DNA of 64,000 bases from Breoghania corrubedonensis (GCF_003053845.1 NZ_QAYG01000005.1:248001-312000), one strand, 5' to 3'. Shown: positions 33,883 to 44,602, numbered from the stretch's first letter. A program made the numbers and translations. Notes: a model not told the origin generated them from the sequence alone.

Positions 33883-34992
33883 ACTTGTTTTTTTCCTGTT
33901 CTGTCCGGACGCGGCCGCGGCGTCCTAGTCTTGCCACACGGATGCTTTTCGGGCCACCGCCGGCCGTGCGCCGGACGCATGTGCCTTTGCGTTCAAAACC
34001 GCCGGGCAACCAACCGGTTTGCTCGGACCGGAATTGCCCGCCGTCCTGTCCTTGCCGGAGACTTTCTGTGAGAAGCAGTCCCAACGATGTTCCCGGCAAA
34101 CGACTCGTCGCCGGGGACACATGCCCCCCGATAATCTCCGTGCCCCTTATGACCGTTTGGCGGCCCTATCATCTTCGGCCGCTCCTGCGGCCATACTGTC
34201 GAGATCGCAGTACGGTCCAGACAGTCTTTCCGAAAGCGAAACCCGGCCGACCCCGGCCAAGCCACCCTTTCGTCTCATTCCCTCAATGCTCACCACGGTT
34301 TGGCCCGAACGATCGCGGCCGTCACGTGGCTTTGACGACGACCCGAATGCCTGCCCGCATACCGGCCGATCTGGTGAAACGCGAGACGCACAAACTGTCC
34401 ACCCGCTCCAACTCGCAGGATGAGAACTGAACGCCGGCTTGATCATACCGGAATTGTTTCCGCATGCGAATGCATGAACCGTAGCGATTTCAGCGCGTGG
34501 CTGCCTTTGGTTCTATTGGCAATTTGGTGCCCGACAAAAATGACAAGGGTCTCAACCCGCATCCATTCCGCCCAGTATCTCCGGTTAACCCCCTGGAAGG
34601 GCAGGTTCGGAGCTCGCTGGCGTGTCTGGACCTGAACTGGGACCGACTAATGTCGAAGACCCGCAAAACGAAATAGTTCCTTCCTTTTCCGTACTTTTAG
34701 CAAAAATCGCAGGACCTTTCCAAGGAAAATGGCGCAAAGCGTCACACCTGTCACCTGCCTTTGCGGACCTCTTGCGCAATATCACAAGTTGTCGTTGCTC
34801 GAATAACAGTGAGCAAACAACAATGTACGGTATCGTACATAGTGGGAGCGCCATTCAGCCCGGACTCCGAATCAGCGCTCTAAACGGTTCGACGCGAAGC
34901 CATGGCTCGCATGGCGGGGACACCAATCCTGTCACTGGTTTCCTGTGCAAAGCTGGAGATCCGAGCCGAAGAGCCTGGCGACGGTGACCCCC
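33883..34992. other. 1.1-kb gene-free region between trkH and hfq
   Basis: No protein family is recognisable in any frame, although several open frames of 80-180 codons exist. The first half (33.9-34.4 kb) has normal GC. The second half (about 34.48-34.86 kb) falls to roughly 45-50% GC and holds several inverted repeats. It must contain the hfq promoter. It could house a small RNA or be the remnant of a lost or inserted gene. Confidence 0.5.
34733..34840. other. Hairpin-rich low-GC segment
   Basis: Three inverted repeats follow one another: CGCAAAG (34733-34739) / CTTTGCG (34759-34765), TTGCTC (34795-34800) / GAGCAA (34811-34816), and ATGTACG (34823-34829) / CGTACAT (34834-34840). Together with the lower GC this suggests a structured RNA or a protein-binding array, but no promoter or terminator could be fixed. 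Confidence 0.35.
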
Positions 34993-36462
34993 TCAACGGC
35001 GCAGCCAATACGTACGGTTCAAGGCACCGAAAAGTGCAAGCACCTCTATCCGGCCCAGGATCATCAGGGCGCACAGAATAAGCTTCGTCGGACCGTTGAA
35101 ATCCGCATAGCCCGGCCAGCGAGGCGCGTCGATCGGGAGCCAGCCACTCGAATATAGCGTTCCTATATTGGAGAAGGACGCAATTGAGGCGATCAACGCG
35201 CCTTCGTAGTTCATGTTTTCGAGTGCGAGCGCCAGGGAGCCGAGTGCGACGATGAAGATCGCGGCGACGAAAAAACTCCAGATGGCTTTCATGAGCTGGA
35301 TGTCGTAGGCCTGCGAGCCGAAATGGGCTGGCCGGATCGCATGTGGATAGACCAGACGCCCCAGTTCGCGATACGCCTGAACCGCCATTCCTCCCACCCG
35401 ATAGTGCTTCAACCCGCCCGCGGTGGAAAACGTTCCGCCGCCGACCAGCGCAACGAAGAGAATGAGCGTCAACGGCAAGACCGCGAAGCCCGCCTCGCGA
35501 ACCTCGAACCCGGTCGTGGTGACGAGGGAAATAGCGGTGAACATCCCTTCGCGCAAAGCTTGCAACGGACTGAGAACCGACGCGGAACCGGCTGCGCGGA
35601 ACAGGACAGCCGCGTAGACGAGACCCATCACGCAGGCCAGAATGATCACCGAATAGCTTTCGCGATGTTGCTTCAGCATCTGCATTCGCCCCAACAGCAC
35701 CATGCGCTGCCACAAGAGGCTCGTCGCCCCGATCAGCATGAAGGTCATCAGCACCACCTCCGCCATCGGATTGGCATAGCTTGACACCATCCCGGAGACC
35801 GGAACAAAGCCCCCCGTGGAAACCGTGGAGAAGGCAAGGCAGACCGCGTCGAGCGTCGGGATTCCCGAAATGAGCAGCAGAACGATGCAGGCAAGCGTGA
35901 CCGCGACATAGAAACCGGAGATATCGCGGACAGCCGCTGTCAATCGCTGCCGGTCGCGATACCCCTCTATCCCGACCAGACGGATATGGCGGTCCGGCAG
36001 GCCACCGATCCCAGCGGGCGCAGAAATCAGGGTCAGCCCCAGCAGCGTCAGCAATCCACCGAGCCATTGCAATTCCGCCCGCCAGACGATGAGCGCGAAG
36101 GGCACCTTGTCGAGGTTGATCAGTACCGTACCGCCGGTCGTTGTCAGACCCGAAACGGCTTCGAAGATCGCATTGCCGGGTGACATGGCGCCGATCGTGA
36201 GAAACGGGACGGCACCGACTGCCGACAGAACAACCCACGCGGTCACAAGCAGCACATAGCTCTGCACCCGGTCAAACCGCTTCCGCCGGCCCCGCAGCGC
36301 CACAAACGTTCCTGCCGCGACGAATGCGACCAGCGCCGCGATCATCAGGAAATCGATGGCCGAATTTCTGTCCCCGGCGGCCGTTGCCACGGCAGCCGGA
36401 AGCACCATCGAGCCGGAAAACCCGATGAGCAGCATCGACAGGAAATAGAGGGTGCCGGTCAT
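34993..36462 (-). CDS. trkH: TrkH-family potassium uptake membrane protein
   Basis: A 489-residue inner-membrane potassium translocator. Repeated selectivity-loop elements are visible: FEAVSGLTTTGGTVL, AFSTVSTGGFVPVSG, AISLVTTTGFEVRE and ASFSNIGTLYSS. The GLTTTGGT element matches the first K+-filter loop of TrkH/KtrB. It works with the TrkA regulatory subunit encoded 18 bases upstream. The gene ends the minus-strand ntr-trk series; a gene-free kilobase follows before hfq. Confidence 0.93.
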   Translation of the reverse strand: MTGTLYFLSMLLIGFSGSMVLPAAVATAAGDRNSAIDFLMIAALVAFVAAGTFVALRGRRKRFDRVQSYVLLVTAWVVLSAVGAVPFLTIGAMSPGNAIFEAVSGLTTTGGTVLINLDKVPFALIVWRAELQWLGGLLTLLGLTLISAPAGIGGLPDRHIRLVGIEGYRDRQRLTAAVRDISGFYVAVTLACIVLLLISGIPTLDAVCLAFSTVSTGGFVPVSGMVSSYANPMAEVVLMTFMLIGATSLLWQRMVLLGRMQMLKQHRESYSVIILACVMGLVYAAVLFRAAGSASVLSPLQALREGMFTAISLVTTTGFEVREAGFAVLPLTLILFVALVGGGTFSTAGGLKHYRVGGMAVQAYRELGRLVYPHAIRPAHFGSQAYDIQLMKAIWSFFVAAIFIVALGSLALALENMNYEGALIASIASFSNIGTLYSSGWLPIDAPRWPGYADFNGPTKLILCALMILGRIEVLALFGALNRTYWLRR

Positions 36463-36480
36463 ATCTGTTGCCCGGCCGTA

Positions 36481-37857
36481 TCAGAAGAACTCGAGACTAA
36501 CTCGGAACATCTGCTCGACCTGGCGCACGCGCTCGGCCGTCGCGAAGATCACCACCCGGTCATTAGCCTCGATCTGGGTTCGCCCACTGGGCGTGATCAC
36601 GGTATTGTCGCGATAGATGGCCCCGACGCGGATGCCATCGGGCAGGTCGACGGCGGACAGCGGCCGGCCGACCAGCGGCGAGGTCTCCAGTGCCTCCGCC
36701 TCGATGACCTCCGCCTGCCCGTTCTGCAACGAATGGACACCGCGGATCCGGCCGCGACGCACGTGCTGGAGGATCTTGGAAATCGTCACCGCGCGCGGAT
36801 TGATGAAGGCATCGATACCAAGTGCGTGGGCGAACGCCGGATAGCTCGTGTTGTTCAAGAGACTGAGATTGCGTCGGCAGCCGAGTTTCTTCGCCATGAC
36901 GCAGGAAAGGATATTGACCTCGTCGTCATTGGTGAGCGCGACCATCGTATCGGCTTCCTGGATGTCTGCCTCGCGCAGGATTTCCTGATCAAGTGCCGAT
37001 CCATGCAGGATCACGGTGCGTTTCAGGTCGTCGGCGATCTGGATCGCGCGGTCGCGCGAGCTCTCCACGATCTTGATTTTCGCCCGCGATTGTCGCTGCT
37101 CCATGTTGCGCGCGACATACAGGCCGATATTGCCGCCGCCGGCGATCACCACCCGGTTCGCCTCCGGCTCCTCGTGCCCGAAAATCGCGAGCGTACGACG
37201 CACATGGTCGCGCTTGGCGACCACATACACCAGATCGCCTTCCAGCATGGAATCAGCGCTCTTGGGCACGAACAGATGGTTGCCGCGCAGCACACCGACC
37301 ACGACGGCGCCGAGATCGGAGAAAAGTTCGGTCAGCTGCCTGAGCGGCGTGTCGACGACCGGGCAATCCTCCTCGCACAGGATGCCCACAACGACCACAT
37401 TGTCATCGGCGAAACGGATCGTTTCCACCGCGCCGGGCAAAGCCATGCGCCGGAGCACCATCTCGCCGACCTCGATCTCAGGCGAGATGATCACGTCGAT
37501 CGGCATGTTGTCGCGCGAGAAGAGATCCTGCCAATGGGTTTGCAGGTAGCTCTGCGCTCGGATGCGGGCGACCTTGGTCGGCACGTTGAACAGCGAATGG
37601 GCCACCTGACAGGCGACCATGTTGACCTCGTCATACAAGGTCACGCCGATCAGCATGTCCGCCTGGTCGGCACCGGCGAGCGCCAGCGTATCGGGATGAG
37701 AGCCATGCCCGACGAAGCCACGCACGTCGAGCGTGTCGCGAATGGCGTTGACCAGTTTGGGCGAGGAATCGATGACAGATACGTCGTTCTGTTCCGCCGC
37801 CAGTTTCTCGGCGATGCCATAGCCGACCTGACCGGCCCCGCAGATCACCACTTTCAT
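36481..37857 (-). CDS. trkA: Trk system potassium transporter peripheral subunit TrkA
   Basis: A 458-residue cytoplasmic protein with two RCK units. The first NAD-binding motif is CGAGQVGYGIAEKL at the N-terminus, and the second is AGGGNIGLYVARNME near residue 240. TrkA-C domains follow each. It gates TrkH in response to nucleotides. It lies between ntrX (114-base gap) and trkH (18 bases), an order common in Rhizobiales. Confidence 0.96.
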   Translation of the reverse strand: MKVVICGAGQVGYGIAEKLAAEQNDVSVIDSSPKLVNAIRDTLDVRGFVGHGSHPDTLALAGADQADMLIGVTLYDEVNMVACQVAHSLFNVPTKVARIRAQSYLQTHWQDLFSRDNMPIDVIISPEIEVGEMVLRRMALPGAVETIRFADDNVVVVGILCEEDCPVVDTPLRQLTELFSDLGAVVVGVLRGNHLFVPKSADSMLEGDLVYVVAKRDHVRRTLAIFGHEEPEANRVVIAGGGNIGLYVARNMEQRQSRAKIKIVESSRDRAIQIADDLKRTVILHGSALDQEILREADIQEADTMVALTNDDEVNILSCVMAKKLGCRRNLSLLNNTSYPAFAHALGIDAFINPRAVTISKILQHVRRGRIRGVHSLQNGQAEVIEAEALETSPLVGRPLSAVDLPDGIRVGAIYRDNTVITPSGRTQIEANDRVVIFATAERVRQVEQMFRVSLEFF

Positions 37858-37971
37858 CGCGCGCTCCTCAGTTTGCGCCCACAGCCGTCAGAACGGCCGC
37901 AAGCTCCGATCCGGTAGCACGACTGTGACCGATTGCAAGGATAAGGTTTCGGCAGACGTGGCGCCTGCTCG

Positions 37972-39342
37972 CTACGACACCCCCAGCGACTTCAGCTTCC
38001 TGTGGAGAGCGGATCGTTCCATTCCGACGAATTCGGCCGTGCGCGAGATGTTTCCGCCGAACCGCTTGATCTGCGCCTGCAGATAATCGCGCTCGAACAT
38101 CTCGCGCGCCTCCCTGAGCGGCATCGCCATCAGATGCTCGCCGCCATTGTTGGAGGCCATCGGCGGCAAGGTGGAGCCGACTTCGGCCGGCAGCATGTCG
38201 GCGGTGATCTCCGCATCGCTGTCGCCGCGCGTCAGGATCATCAGCCGTTCCACGTTGTTGCGAAGCTGGCGGATATTGCCGGGCCAATCGTGCGTCTGCA
38301 GTACCGCCATCGCGTCCGGGGCGATCTGCCGAACCGCAAGACCAGAACTCACCGAGATCTGGTCCATGAAGAAGGAGACGAGTTCGGGAATGTCCTCACG
38401 CCGCTCCGCGAGTCCCGGCACCCGCAAAGGCACAACTCCGAGCCGATGAAACAGGTCCTCGCGAAAACGCCCCTCGGCGATTTCCGTTTCCAGATCGCGC
38501 GAGGACGAAGAGACGATGCGGATGTCGACATGGACGCGCGTGGCGCCGTTGACGCGGGTGAATGTCTGATCGATGAGAACGCGCAGAATCTTGCTCTGCG
38601 TCTCACGCGGCATGTCGGCCACCGCATCGAGATAGAGCGTTCCGCCATGGGCTTCCTCAAGCGCTCCGACCTTGCGCGGGTGCCCTGCCCCGTCCGGCTC
38701 CACGCCGAACAGTTCCTCTTCCATCCGATCCGGCGTGATCGCGGCGGCATTGATGACGACAAAGGGACCATTGGCGCGTCCCGACATCGCGTGGATCGTG
38801 CGCGCGGCCAGCTCCTTGCCCGAGCCCGATGGGCCGGAGATCAGGATACGGCTGTTGGTCGGCGCGACCCGCTCGATGGTCTGACGCAGATGATGGATTG
38901 CGGTGGATGAGCCGATGAGCTGCTCGGCGCCGCCGGAACGCTGCCGCAGTTCTTCCACTTCCTTGCGCAGCTTGGAGGCTTCCAGCGCGCGTTCCGTGAT
39001 CAGAACGAGCCGGTCTGCCTTGAATGGCTTTTCGATATAGTCGTAGGCACCACGCTTGATGGCGGATACTGCGGTTTCGACATTGCCGTGGCCGGAAATG
39101 ATCACGACCTGCAGATCTGGATGCTGCTGCTTGATCTGGTCGAGCAGCGCAAGCCCATCAAGGCGGCTTCCCTGCAACCAGATGTCCAGGATGACCAGCG
39201 ACGGCCGCCGCTCTTCGATGGCGGACAAAGCCGCATCGCTGTCACCCGCAGTGCGGGTCTGGTAGCCTTCGTCATCGAGGATGCCGGCAATCAGTTCGCG
39301 GATGTCGGCTTCGTCGTCAACAACTAGTATGTCAGACGCCAT
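37972..39342 (-). CDS. ntrX: NtrX-type nitrogen/redox response regulator
   Basis: A 456-residue response regulator with a receiver domain (phosphoacceptor Asp53 in VILDIW), an AAA+ domain with Walker A GPSGSGKE, and a C-terminal Fis-type HTH (ISRTAEFVGMERSALHRKL). The GAFTGA loop that contacts sigma-54 is missing: after EELFGVEPDG the sequence runs HPRKVGALEEAHGGTLYLD. This loss is known for alphaproteobacterial NtrX, which therefore acts with sigma-70. I start it at ATG 39342, which overlaps the end of ntrY by 11 bases. Its kinase is NtrY. Confidence 0.95.
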   Translation of the reverse strand: MASDILVVDDEADIRELIAGILDDEGYQTRTAGDSDAALSAIEERRPSLVILDIWLQGSRLDGLALLDQIKQQHPDLQVVIISGHGNVETAVSAIKRGAYDYIEKPFKADRLVLITERALEASKLRKEVEELRQRSGGAEQLIGSSTAIHHLRQTIERVAPTNSRILISGPSGSGKELAARTIHAMSGRANGPFVVINAAAITPDRMEEELFGVEPDGAGHPRKVGALEEAHGGTLYLDAVADMPRETQSKILRVLIDQTFTRVNGATRVHVDIRIVSSSSRDLETEIAEGRFREDLFHRLGVVPLRVPGLAERREDIPELVSFFMDQISVSSGLAVRQIAPDAMAVLQTHDWPGNIRQLRNNVERLMILTRGDSDAEITADMLPAEVGSTLPPMASNNGGEHLMAMPLREAREMFERDYLQAQIKRFGGNISRTAEFVGMERSALHRKLKSLGVS

Positions 39343-41647
39343 TAGAGTGCACCGGTTCGTTATCTTGATTATCTGAATTTTCTTGCTGGCCCTGGCCTGA
39401 GCCCTCGCGAGCCCCATCGGGGGCTTCGTCGTGGGTCGCCCCGGCGGCGATCGTCAGCCGCACGAGTGCTCCGTGCCCGCCTTGCGCGACCTGAGGCGCA
39501 TCCATCAGTTCGATGCCGCCGCCGTGGTCTTCCATGATCTTTCGCACGATCGCGAGGCCAAGCCCGGTCCCCTTCTCGCGGGTCGTCATATAGGGTTCCA
39601 ACAGCCGCTGCCTGTTTTCCATTGGCAGACCGATGCCATTGTCCTCGATATCGACGATCAGCCGTTCGGGCTCCTCGCGCAGCGAGACAGTGATCCTGCC
39701 TTTTTCCTCGCCGCTTTCGACCTCGGGCACGGCGAGCACCGCTTCGGCCGCGTTCTTGATGACGTTTATCAGGGCCTGGCCGATCAGCCGGTGATCGAAA
39801 TAGGCAACCACCCGATGGTCCGGCAGGTCCGCTTCGATCGTCACATCGGGATGTCCGACCGTTTGCATGAACACCGCCTCGCGCACGGCGCCAACCAGAT
39901 CCTGATGTTCCTTGGTCGGCTTGGGCATGCGTGCGAAGGAGGAGAATTCATCGACCATCCGCCCGATTTCACCGACCTGACGCACGATGGTATTGACGCA
40001 CTGGTCGAAAACCTCGCGATCCGTCTCGATGCGCTTTCCATAACGCCGGCGAATGCGCTCCGCAGAGAGCTGGATCGGGGTGAGCGGATTCTTGATCTCA
40101 TGCGCGATGCGGCGTGCAACGTCCGCCCAGGCGGAGGTGCGCTGTGCGGATACGAGATCCGTAATGTCGTCAAGCGTCACCACATAGCCGTGTTCGCGCC
40201 GCGAGGATTGTTCGGTCGTCACGCGCACATTGACGATGCGTTCCTTGCCGCCGCGCATCAGCATCATCTGGCCGGATACCGTACGGCCGTAAGCGTGCGA
40301 CAGGGCGGGCTCGATGATCTCTCCGATTTCCGGCAGGGCTTCGATCAGGTCGCGCTCAAGCAGGCTCTCGTCCTCCGCGTGAAGCAAGAGCCTCGCGGAG
40401 CGGTTGACCAGCGTGATGCGGCGCGCATCGTCGATGCCGATGACGCCCGCCGTCACGCCCGCCAGCACGGCCTCGGTAAAGCGGCGGCGTTGGTCGATCT
40501 GATCGTTCGCCGAAAGCAACGCCTCGCGTTGATTTCGAAGCTGGGCGGTCATGTTGTTGAAGGTGGCGCCGAGATTGGCGAGGTCTCCTTCACGCCGATC
40601 GATCGGCACCTGAACGTAGAGATTTCCCTCCGAAACCTGACCCGCGGCCGCGATCAGGCGCCGGATCGGCGACACCATTGTGTTGGCGAACCCGAATCCG
40701 ATCCAGATCGCCGACAGCAACAGCACCAGAGCGACGCCGATATAAACCAGGGCAAACGCGATCTGGACCCCGAAGCGGCTCTTGTCGAGCGCGTTGTACT
40801 CCTTGGCGCCCTCCTGCGACATGCGCAGGTAATCGACCACGCGCGGGTCCATCGACCGGGTCACATAGAGGTAGATGTCATTGTAGGCGGTGAGTTTCAT
40901 CACGCCGCCGACCTGACTGGAGACGCCTGGCGCGATCAGCACCGGCTGACCGGAATCGGCTTGCGCAAACGAGCTCTTCGGCGGCATCAGGATATCCGCC
41001 TTGGGATCCACCACTGTGCGTGTGACGACCGTGCCGTCGCTTTTCAGCAGGAACGCCGCCGGTATGCCCCTCAGCGACGCCTGAGCCTCGAAGAAGCTGT
41101 CGAAACGCGTCGGCTCGAAATCGTAGACGGATTTCGCCCGATCTATATCGTTCGCCATGGCGATGAGATCGGCCCGCAGAACGCGGGCATGCTCCTGCAG
41201 ATAGGCGCGCGCCACCGTCAGCGCGTTGTCGATGATCGAGCGTGTTCGCTCCTCGAACCACCGATCCAGTCCCCGATCGAGCGTGATCGTGGCCACCACG
41301 GCAACGAGGATCGCGGGAAGAATGGCGATGATGGAAAAAAGCCCGACGATGCGACCCTGCAGCCGCGCGGCCGCCCTGCCCCGTCGCCGCGCCACCCACA
41401 GCCCGTAGATCTCCCAGGCGATCGCCGCAACCAGACCGGAGACCAGTACGCCGTTCGTGGCAAGCGCGATCCACACGACTTGTCCGGTTGGACGGATCGG
41501 CGTCAGCCCTGTCAGAACGGCGAATGTGACGCCGATGGAGATCAGCGACAACACCATGAAAATGAGTCCGTAGGAACGGATCATCCTGTTGCCGCGCGCA
41601 GGCCGGCGCGGAGCCTTGTCGGAGACCGAGTCGTCAGAAGCCGTCAT
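39332..41647 (-). CDS. ntrY: NtrY-type membrane sensor histidine kinase
   Basis: A 771-residue sensor kinase. The N-terminal membrane block (about residues 22-100) has several helices, followed by a periplasmic sensor region, another helix (about 300-320), a HAMP domain (SPIRRLIAAAGQVSEGN), a PAS domain with GVIGIDDARRITLVNRSA, and the kinase core. The phosphoaccepting His is in [16 protein letters not shown]-, G1- and G2-boxes are NVIKNAAEAV, DNGIGLP and GTGLGLAIV. I start at ATG 41647 (MTASDDSVSDK). It pairs with NtrX, encoded with an 11-base overlap. Confidence 0.95.
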   Translation of the reverse strand: MTASDDSVSDKAPRRPARGNRMIRSYGLIFMVLSLISIGVTFAVLTGLTPIRPTGQVVWIALATNGVLVSGLVAAIAWEIYGLWVARRRGRAAARLQGRIVGLFSIIAILPAILVAVVATITLDRGLDRWFEERTRSIIDNALTVARAYLQEHARVLRADLIAMANDIDRAKSVYDFEPTRFDSFFEAQASLRGIPAAFLLKSDGTVVTRTVVDPKADILMPPKSSFAQADSGQPVLIAPGVSSQVGGVMKLTAYNDIYLYVTRSMDPRVVDYLRMSQEGAKEYNALDKSRFGVQIAFALVYIGVALVLLLSAIWIGFGFANTMVSPIRRLIAAAGQVSEGNLYVQVPIDRREGDLANLGATFNNMTAQLRNQREALLSANDQIDQRRRFTEAVLAGVTAGVIGIDDARRITLVNRSARLLLHAEDESLLERDLIEALPEIGEIIEPALSHAYGRTVSGQMMLMRGGKERIVNVRVTTEQSSRREHGYVVTLDDITDLVSAQRTSAWADVARRIAHEIKNPLTPIQLSAERIRRRYGKRIETDREVFDQCVNTIVRQVGEIGRMVDEFSSFARMPKPTKEHQDLVGAVREAVFMQTVGHPDVTIEADLPDHRVVAYFDHRLIGQALINVIKNAAEAVLAVPEVESGEEKGRITVSLREEPERLIVDIEDNGIGLPMENRQRLLEPYMTTREKGTGLGLAIVRKIMEDHGGGIELMDAPQVAQGGHGALVRLTIAAGATHDEAPDGAREGSGQGQQENSDNQDNEPVHSNGV

Positions 41648-41975
41648 GAAATGCCCGAAACCTGCCATTCCGCATTCGGAAGGCGTCGTAAGACTTGCGT
41701 TACGAATATCACACACTGTAGCGAAAATGCGACATAGCAAAGGCGGGCGGAAAAAGCAGCCCGCAAACGGACAAGATGCCGGATTTGTGAGGTCAGACTT
41801 TTTGGGAAAATGGGCCCGTGTGCCGAACGCACGGGCTGTGCGATGCAGCCGACCGATGAAAGCCTGACTTCGGCTTACTGTTCGATCGGCTCGCACAATG
41901 GTTGTTCAGGCATGCCGGTCGTCGCCCCGCTTGCGCGAGAGCGACGACCTTCAGAAGGTATCCAGACGACGCACT
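41648..41975. other. Gap between ntrC and ntrY with one hairpin
   Basis: This 328-base gap within a co-directional series suggests a separate ntrYX promoter. A hairpin GCCCGTG (41814-41820) / CACGGGC (41830-41836) is followed on the minus strand by a CATTTTCCC stretch and may be a weak ntrBC terminator. No gene is visible. Confidence 0.45.
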
Positions 41976-43418
41976 TCAACGAGAATTGCGAATGACCTGA
42001 ATATCGAGATCCCGGATCTTCTTGCGAAGCGTGTTGCGATTGACACCTAGGAGCTCCGCCGCCTTGATCTGATTGCCTCGCGTCGCCGCCAGTGCGGATG
42101 ACAAAAGCGGATATTCCACTTCCCTCAACACCCGGTGATAAAGCCCGGGAGGCGGCAGCGCATCGCCGAAATTCGCGAAATAGGCATTGAGGAACCGCTC
42201 GACGGAACCCGAAAGATCGGTCTCGGAAGAATCGCCGTCCTGCTCCGCAGGAGCCGCGCTTTGCTGGGAAAGCTCCTGTTCCACCAGGTTGGCGGTGATC
42301 ACCTCCTGCGGATAGAGCGCGGCAAGCCGACGGATGAGGTTTTCGAGCTCGCGCACGTTTCCCGGCCAGCGATAGCGGCGCAATTGGTCGAGCGCCGCCT
42401 GTTCGATCTGTTTGGCAGGGAGCCCCTCCTTTTCGACAAGCGTGAAGAAGTGGCGGACAAGATCGGGAATGTCCTCGCCACGTTCGCGCAAGGGCGGGAG
42501 CCTGAGCGGCACGACATTGAGCCGGAAATAGAGGTCTTCGCGGAAAAGCCCCTGGTTGATGAGTTGTCGCAGGTCCTTGTTGGTGGCCGCGACGATACGC
42601 ACGTCGGTCTTTATCGGGGTACGCCCGCCCACGGCCGTATATTCACCCTGCTGAAGCACGCGCAACAGCCGGGTCTGCGCCTCCATCGGCATGTCGCCGA
42701 TTTCATCGAGAAACAGCGTGCCCCCGTCGGCCTGCTCGAAACGCCCGGCGGAGCGGGCCTGGGCGCCGGTAAAGGCTCCCTTCTCGTGACCGAAAAGCTC
42801 GGCCTCGATCAGGTCGCGCGGGATGGCCGCCATGTTGATCGCCACGAAGGGCCCGTTGCGGCGCTTGCCATAGTCGTGCAGCGCACGCGCGACGAGTTCC
42901 TTGCCGGTGCCGGACTCGCCCGAGATCATCACCGTCAGATCGGTCTGCATGAGCCGCGCGAGGACCCGGTAGATCTCTTGCATGGCCGGCGATCGGCCGA
43001 CCAGCGGAATGTTCTCGCCGCTGTCATCGGCGCCGGTCACCCGCTTCGACTTCGGTTCGGCCAACGCCCGGCCGACGATGGAGATCAGCTCCTTCAGATC
43101 AAACGGCTTGGGCAGGTACTCGTAGGCGCCGCGCTCAGACGCGCGGATTGCCGTCATGAAGGTGTTCTGCGCGCTCATGACGATGACCGGCAGGTCCGGC
43201 CTCAGCTTCTTGATGCGCGGCAGGAGATCAAAGGCATTTTCGTCCGGCATGACCACGTCAGTGATGACAAGGTCGCCATCGCCGGATGACACCCAGCGCC
43301 ACAAGGTGGCGGCATTGGACGTCAACTGCACAGTATAGCCCGCCCGCGACAGGGCCTGGTTCAAAACAGTGCGGATTGCAGCATCGTCGTCGGCTACGAG
43401 AATAGTGCCGCTGGGCAT
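41976..43418 (-). CDS. ntrC: Nitrogen regulation response regulator NtrC
   Basis: A 480-residue sigma-54 activator. The receiver domain has Asp54 in [10 protein letters not shown]. The AAA+ domain has Walker [10 protein letters not shown] (about 166-174), an intact GAFTGA loop (214-219) and the Walker B region [12 protein letters not shown]. The C-terminal Fis-type HTH is [19 protein letters not shown] and RKKIRDL. It activates nitrogen-scavenging genes when phosphorylated by NtrB. It starts 2 bases after the ntrB stop codon. Confidence 0.97.
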   Translation of the reverse strand: MPSGTILVADDDAAIRTVLNQALSRAGYTVQLTSNAATLWRWVSSGDGDLVITDVVMPDENAFDLLPRIKKLRPDLPVIVMSAQNTFMTAIRASERGAYEYLPKPFDLKELISIVGRALAEPKSKRVTGADDSGENIPLVGRSPAMQEIYRVLARLMQTDLTVMISGESGTGKELVARALHDYGKRRNGPFVAINMAAIPRDLIEAELFGHEKGAFTGAQARSAGRFEQADGGTLFLDEIGDMPMEAQTRLLRVLQQGEYTAVGGRTPIKTDVRIVAATNKDLRQLINQGLFREDLYFRLNVVPLRLPPLRERGEDIPDLVRHFFTLVEKEGLPAKQIEQAALDQLRRYRWPGNVRELENLIRRLAALYPQEVITANLVEQELSQQSAAPAEQDGDSSETDLSGSVERFLNAYFANFGDALPPPGLYHRVLREVEYPLLSSALAATRGNQIKAAELLGVNRNTLRKKIRDLDIQVIRNSR

Positions 43419-43420
43419 GG

Positions 43421-44602
43421 TCAGTCGTTCCTGTCGCTGTCGGACGTTTCACCGCCGGTCTTGTCTTCGTCGCTCGCCTCTTCGTCGTAGCCGGAGGCGT
43501 TGACGAATGCGGGCATGAGAATGCGGAAAGTGGTTTTGCGTGGCTGGGAATCACACTCGATGACACCGCCATGATCGCCGATGATCTTGGCGACGAGCGC
43601 AAGCCCCAGACCGGTACCGTTGATCTTGGTCGTGACAAAGGGATCGAACAGATAGGACAAAAGGTCCTCCGGAACACCCGGACCATTGTCGCGCACGCAA
43701 AATTCAAGCGGCAGAGAAACGCGCTCCGCTCCACCCGGAACAGAAAGGCGGATCCCTGGTCGGAAGGCCGTGGAGAGCACGATTTCGCCTTCGGCGTCGT
43801 CGCCGATCGCCTCCGTGGCATTCTTCACCAGGTTGAGGAAGACCTGAATGAGCTGGTCGCGATTGGCATAAACCGGGGGCAACGAGGGGTCGTATTCCTC
43901 GACGATGGAGATGTTGCGGGCAAAACCGGACTGGGCAAGCCGCTTCACGTGATCCAGGATCACATGGATGTTGACGGGTTCGCGATCCACAGGCCGTTCG
44001 TCCGAAAACACCTCCATGCGATCAACCAGTTTCACGATGCGGTCCGCCTCTTCCATAATGAGGCGGGTCAGTCCGCGGTCGTCGTCATCGGCTGACTGTT
44101 CCAGAAGTTGCGCCGCACCACGAATGCCGGAAAGCGGGTTCTTGATCTCGTGTGCCAGCATTGCCGCGAGGCTCGTCACCGTTCGTGCCGCACCACGCGA
44201 TGTGAGTTGACGGTCGATCTTCTCCGCCATGGTGCGTTCCTGAAGCATCAAGGTCACATGGCCCGGATGCTCGGCGACAGGACTGGCATAGATATCGACC
44301 ATCTTCTCCGAGCCGATGCGCGGCGAAGAGATGTCGACCTTGTATTCGTTGACGGGAGCGCCCCGCTCCCGAACCTGTTCGATCAGCGTCAGCACCGGGC
44401 TGCCGAAAGGCACGAAATAGCTGAGTTTGTGACGCCGCAGAACCGCGCCGCTGGCCCCGAAGAACACCTCCGCAGCCGTGTTTGCCGCTTTCACCTCGTC
44501 ATCGGGAGCGATGAGCACGATCGGATGCGGCAACGCATCCAGAACCGTCGTCTCACCCTTGGCAGGGAGCAGGTTCGCGCCCTTCGTCTGATTATCGCTC
44601 AT
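43421..44602 (-). CDS. ntrB: Nitrogen regulation sensor kinase/phosphatase NtrB
   Basis: A 393-residue soluble two-component kinase. A PAS domain (about residues 20-120) is followed by a DHp domain with the phosphoaccepting His151 in [15 protein letters not shown]. The ATP-binding boxes [19 protein letters not shown] and GTGLGLALV are intact. PII protein controls its kinase/phosphatase balance toward NtrC. It overlaps dusB by 4 bases (ATGA), the conserved nifR3-ntrB-ntrC layout. Confidence 0.97.
   Translation of the reverse strand: MSDNQTKGANLLPAKGETTVLDALPHPIVLIAPDDEVKAANTAAEVFFGASGAVLRRHKLSYFVPFGSPVLTLIEQVRERGAPVNEYKVDISSPRIGSEKMVDIYASPVAEHPGHVTLMLQERTMAEKIDRQLTSRGAARTVTSLAAMLAHEIKNPLSGIRGAAQLLEQSADDDDRGLTRLIMEEADRIVKLVDRMEVFSDERPVDREPVNIHVILDHVKRLAQSGFARNISIVEEYDPSLPPVYANRDQLIQVFLNLVKNATEAIGDDAEGEIVLSTAFRPGIRLSVPGGAERVSLPLEFCVRDNGPGVPEDLLSYLFDPFVTTKINGTGLGLALVAKIIGDHGGVIECDSQPRKTTFRILMPAFVNASGYDEEASDEDKTGGETSDSDRND

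Noticed and set aside
33885-34430. A 181-codon plus-strand frame upstream of hfq
   Set aside because: Pro/Arg/Cys-rich translation typical of non-coding high-GC DNA, no start signal and no family resemblance.
34622-34987. A 121-codon plus-strand frame in the low-GC segment
   Set aside because: The translation lacks recognisable motifs and there is no clear ribosome binding site; it may be a relic, but I cannot support a gene.
34880-36238. A 452-codon minus-strand frame overlapping trkH
   Set aside because: It shares the DNA of trkH in another frame, is Arg-rich and lacks any motif; trkH has full TrkH filter loops.
39431-41737. A 768-codon open frame opposite ntrY
   Set aside because: It is the antisense shadow of a well-supported kinase gene; composition is Arg/Asp/His-biased and no family resemblance is visible.
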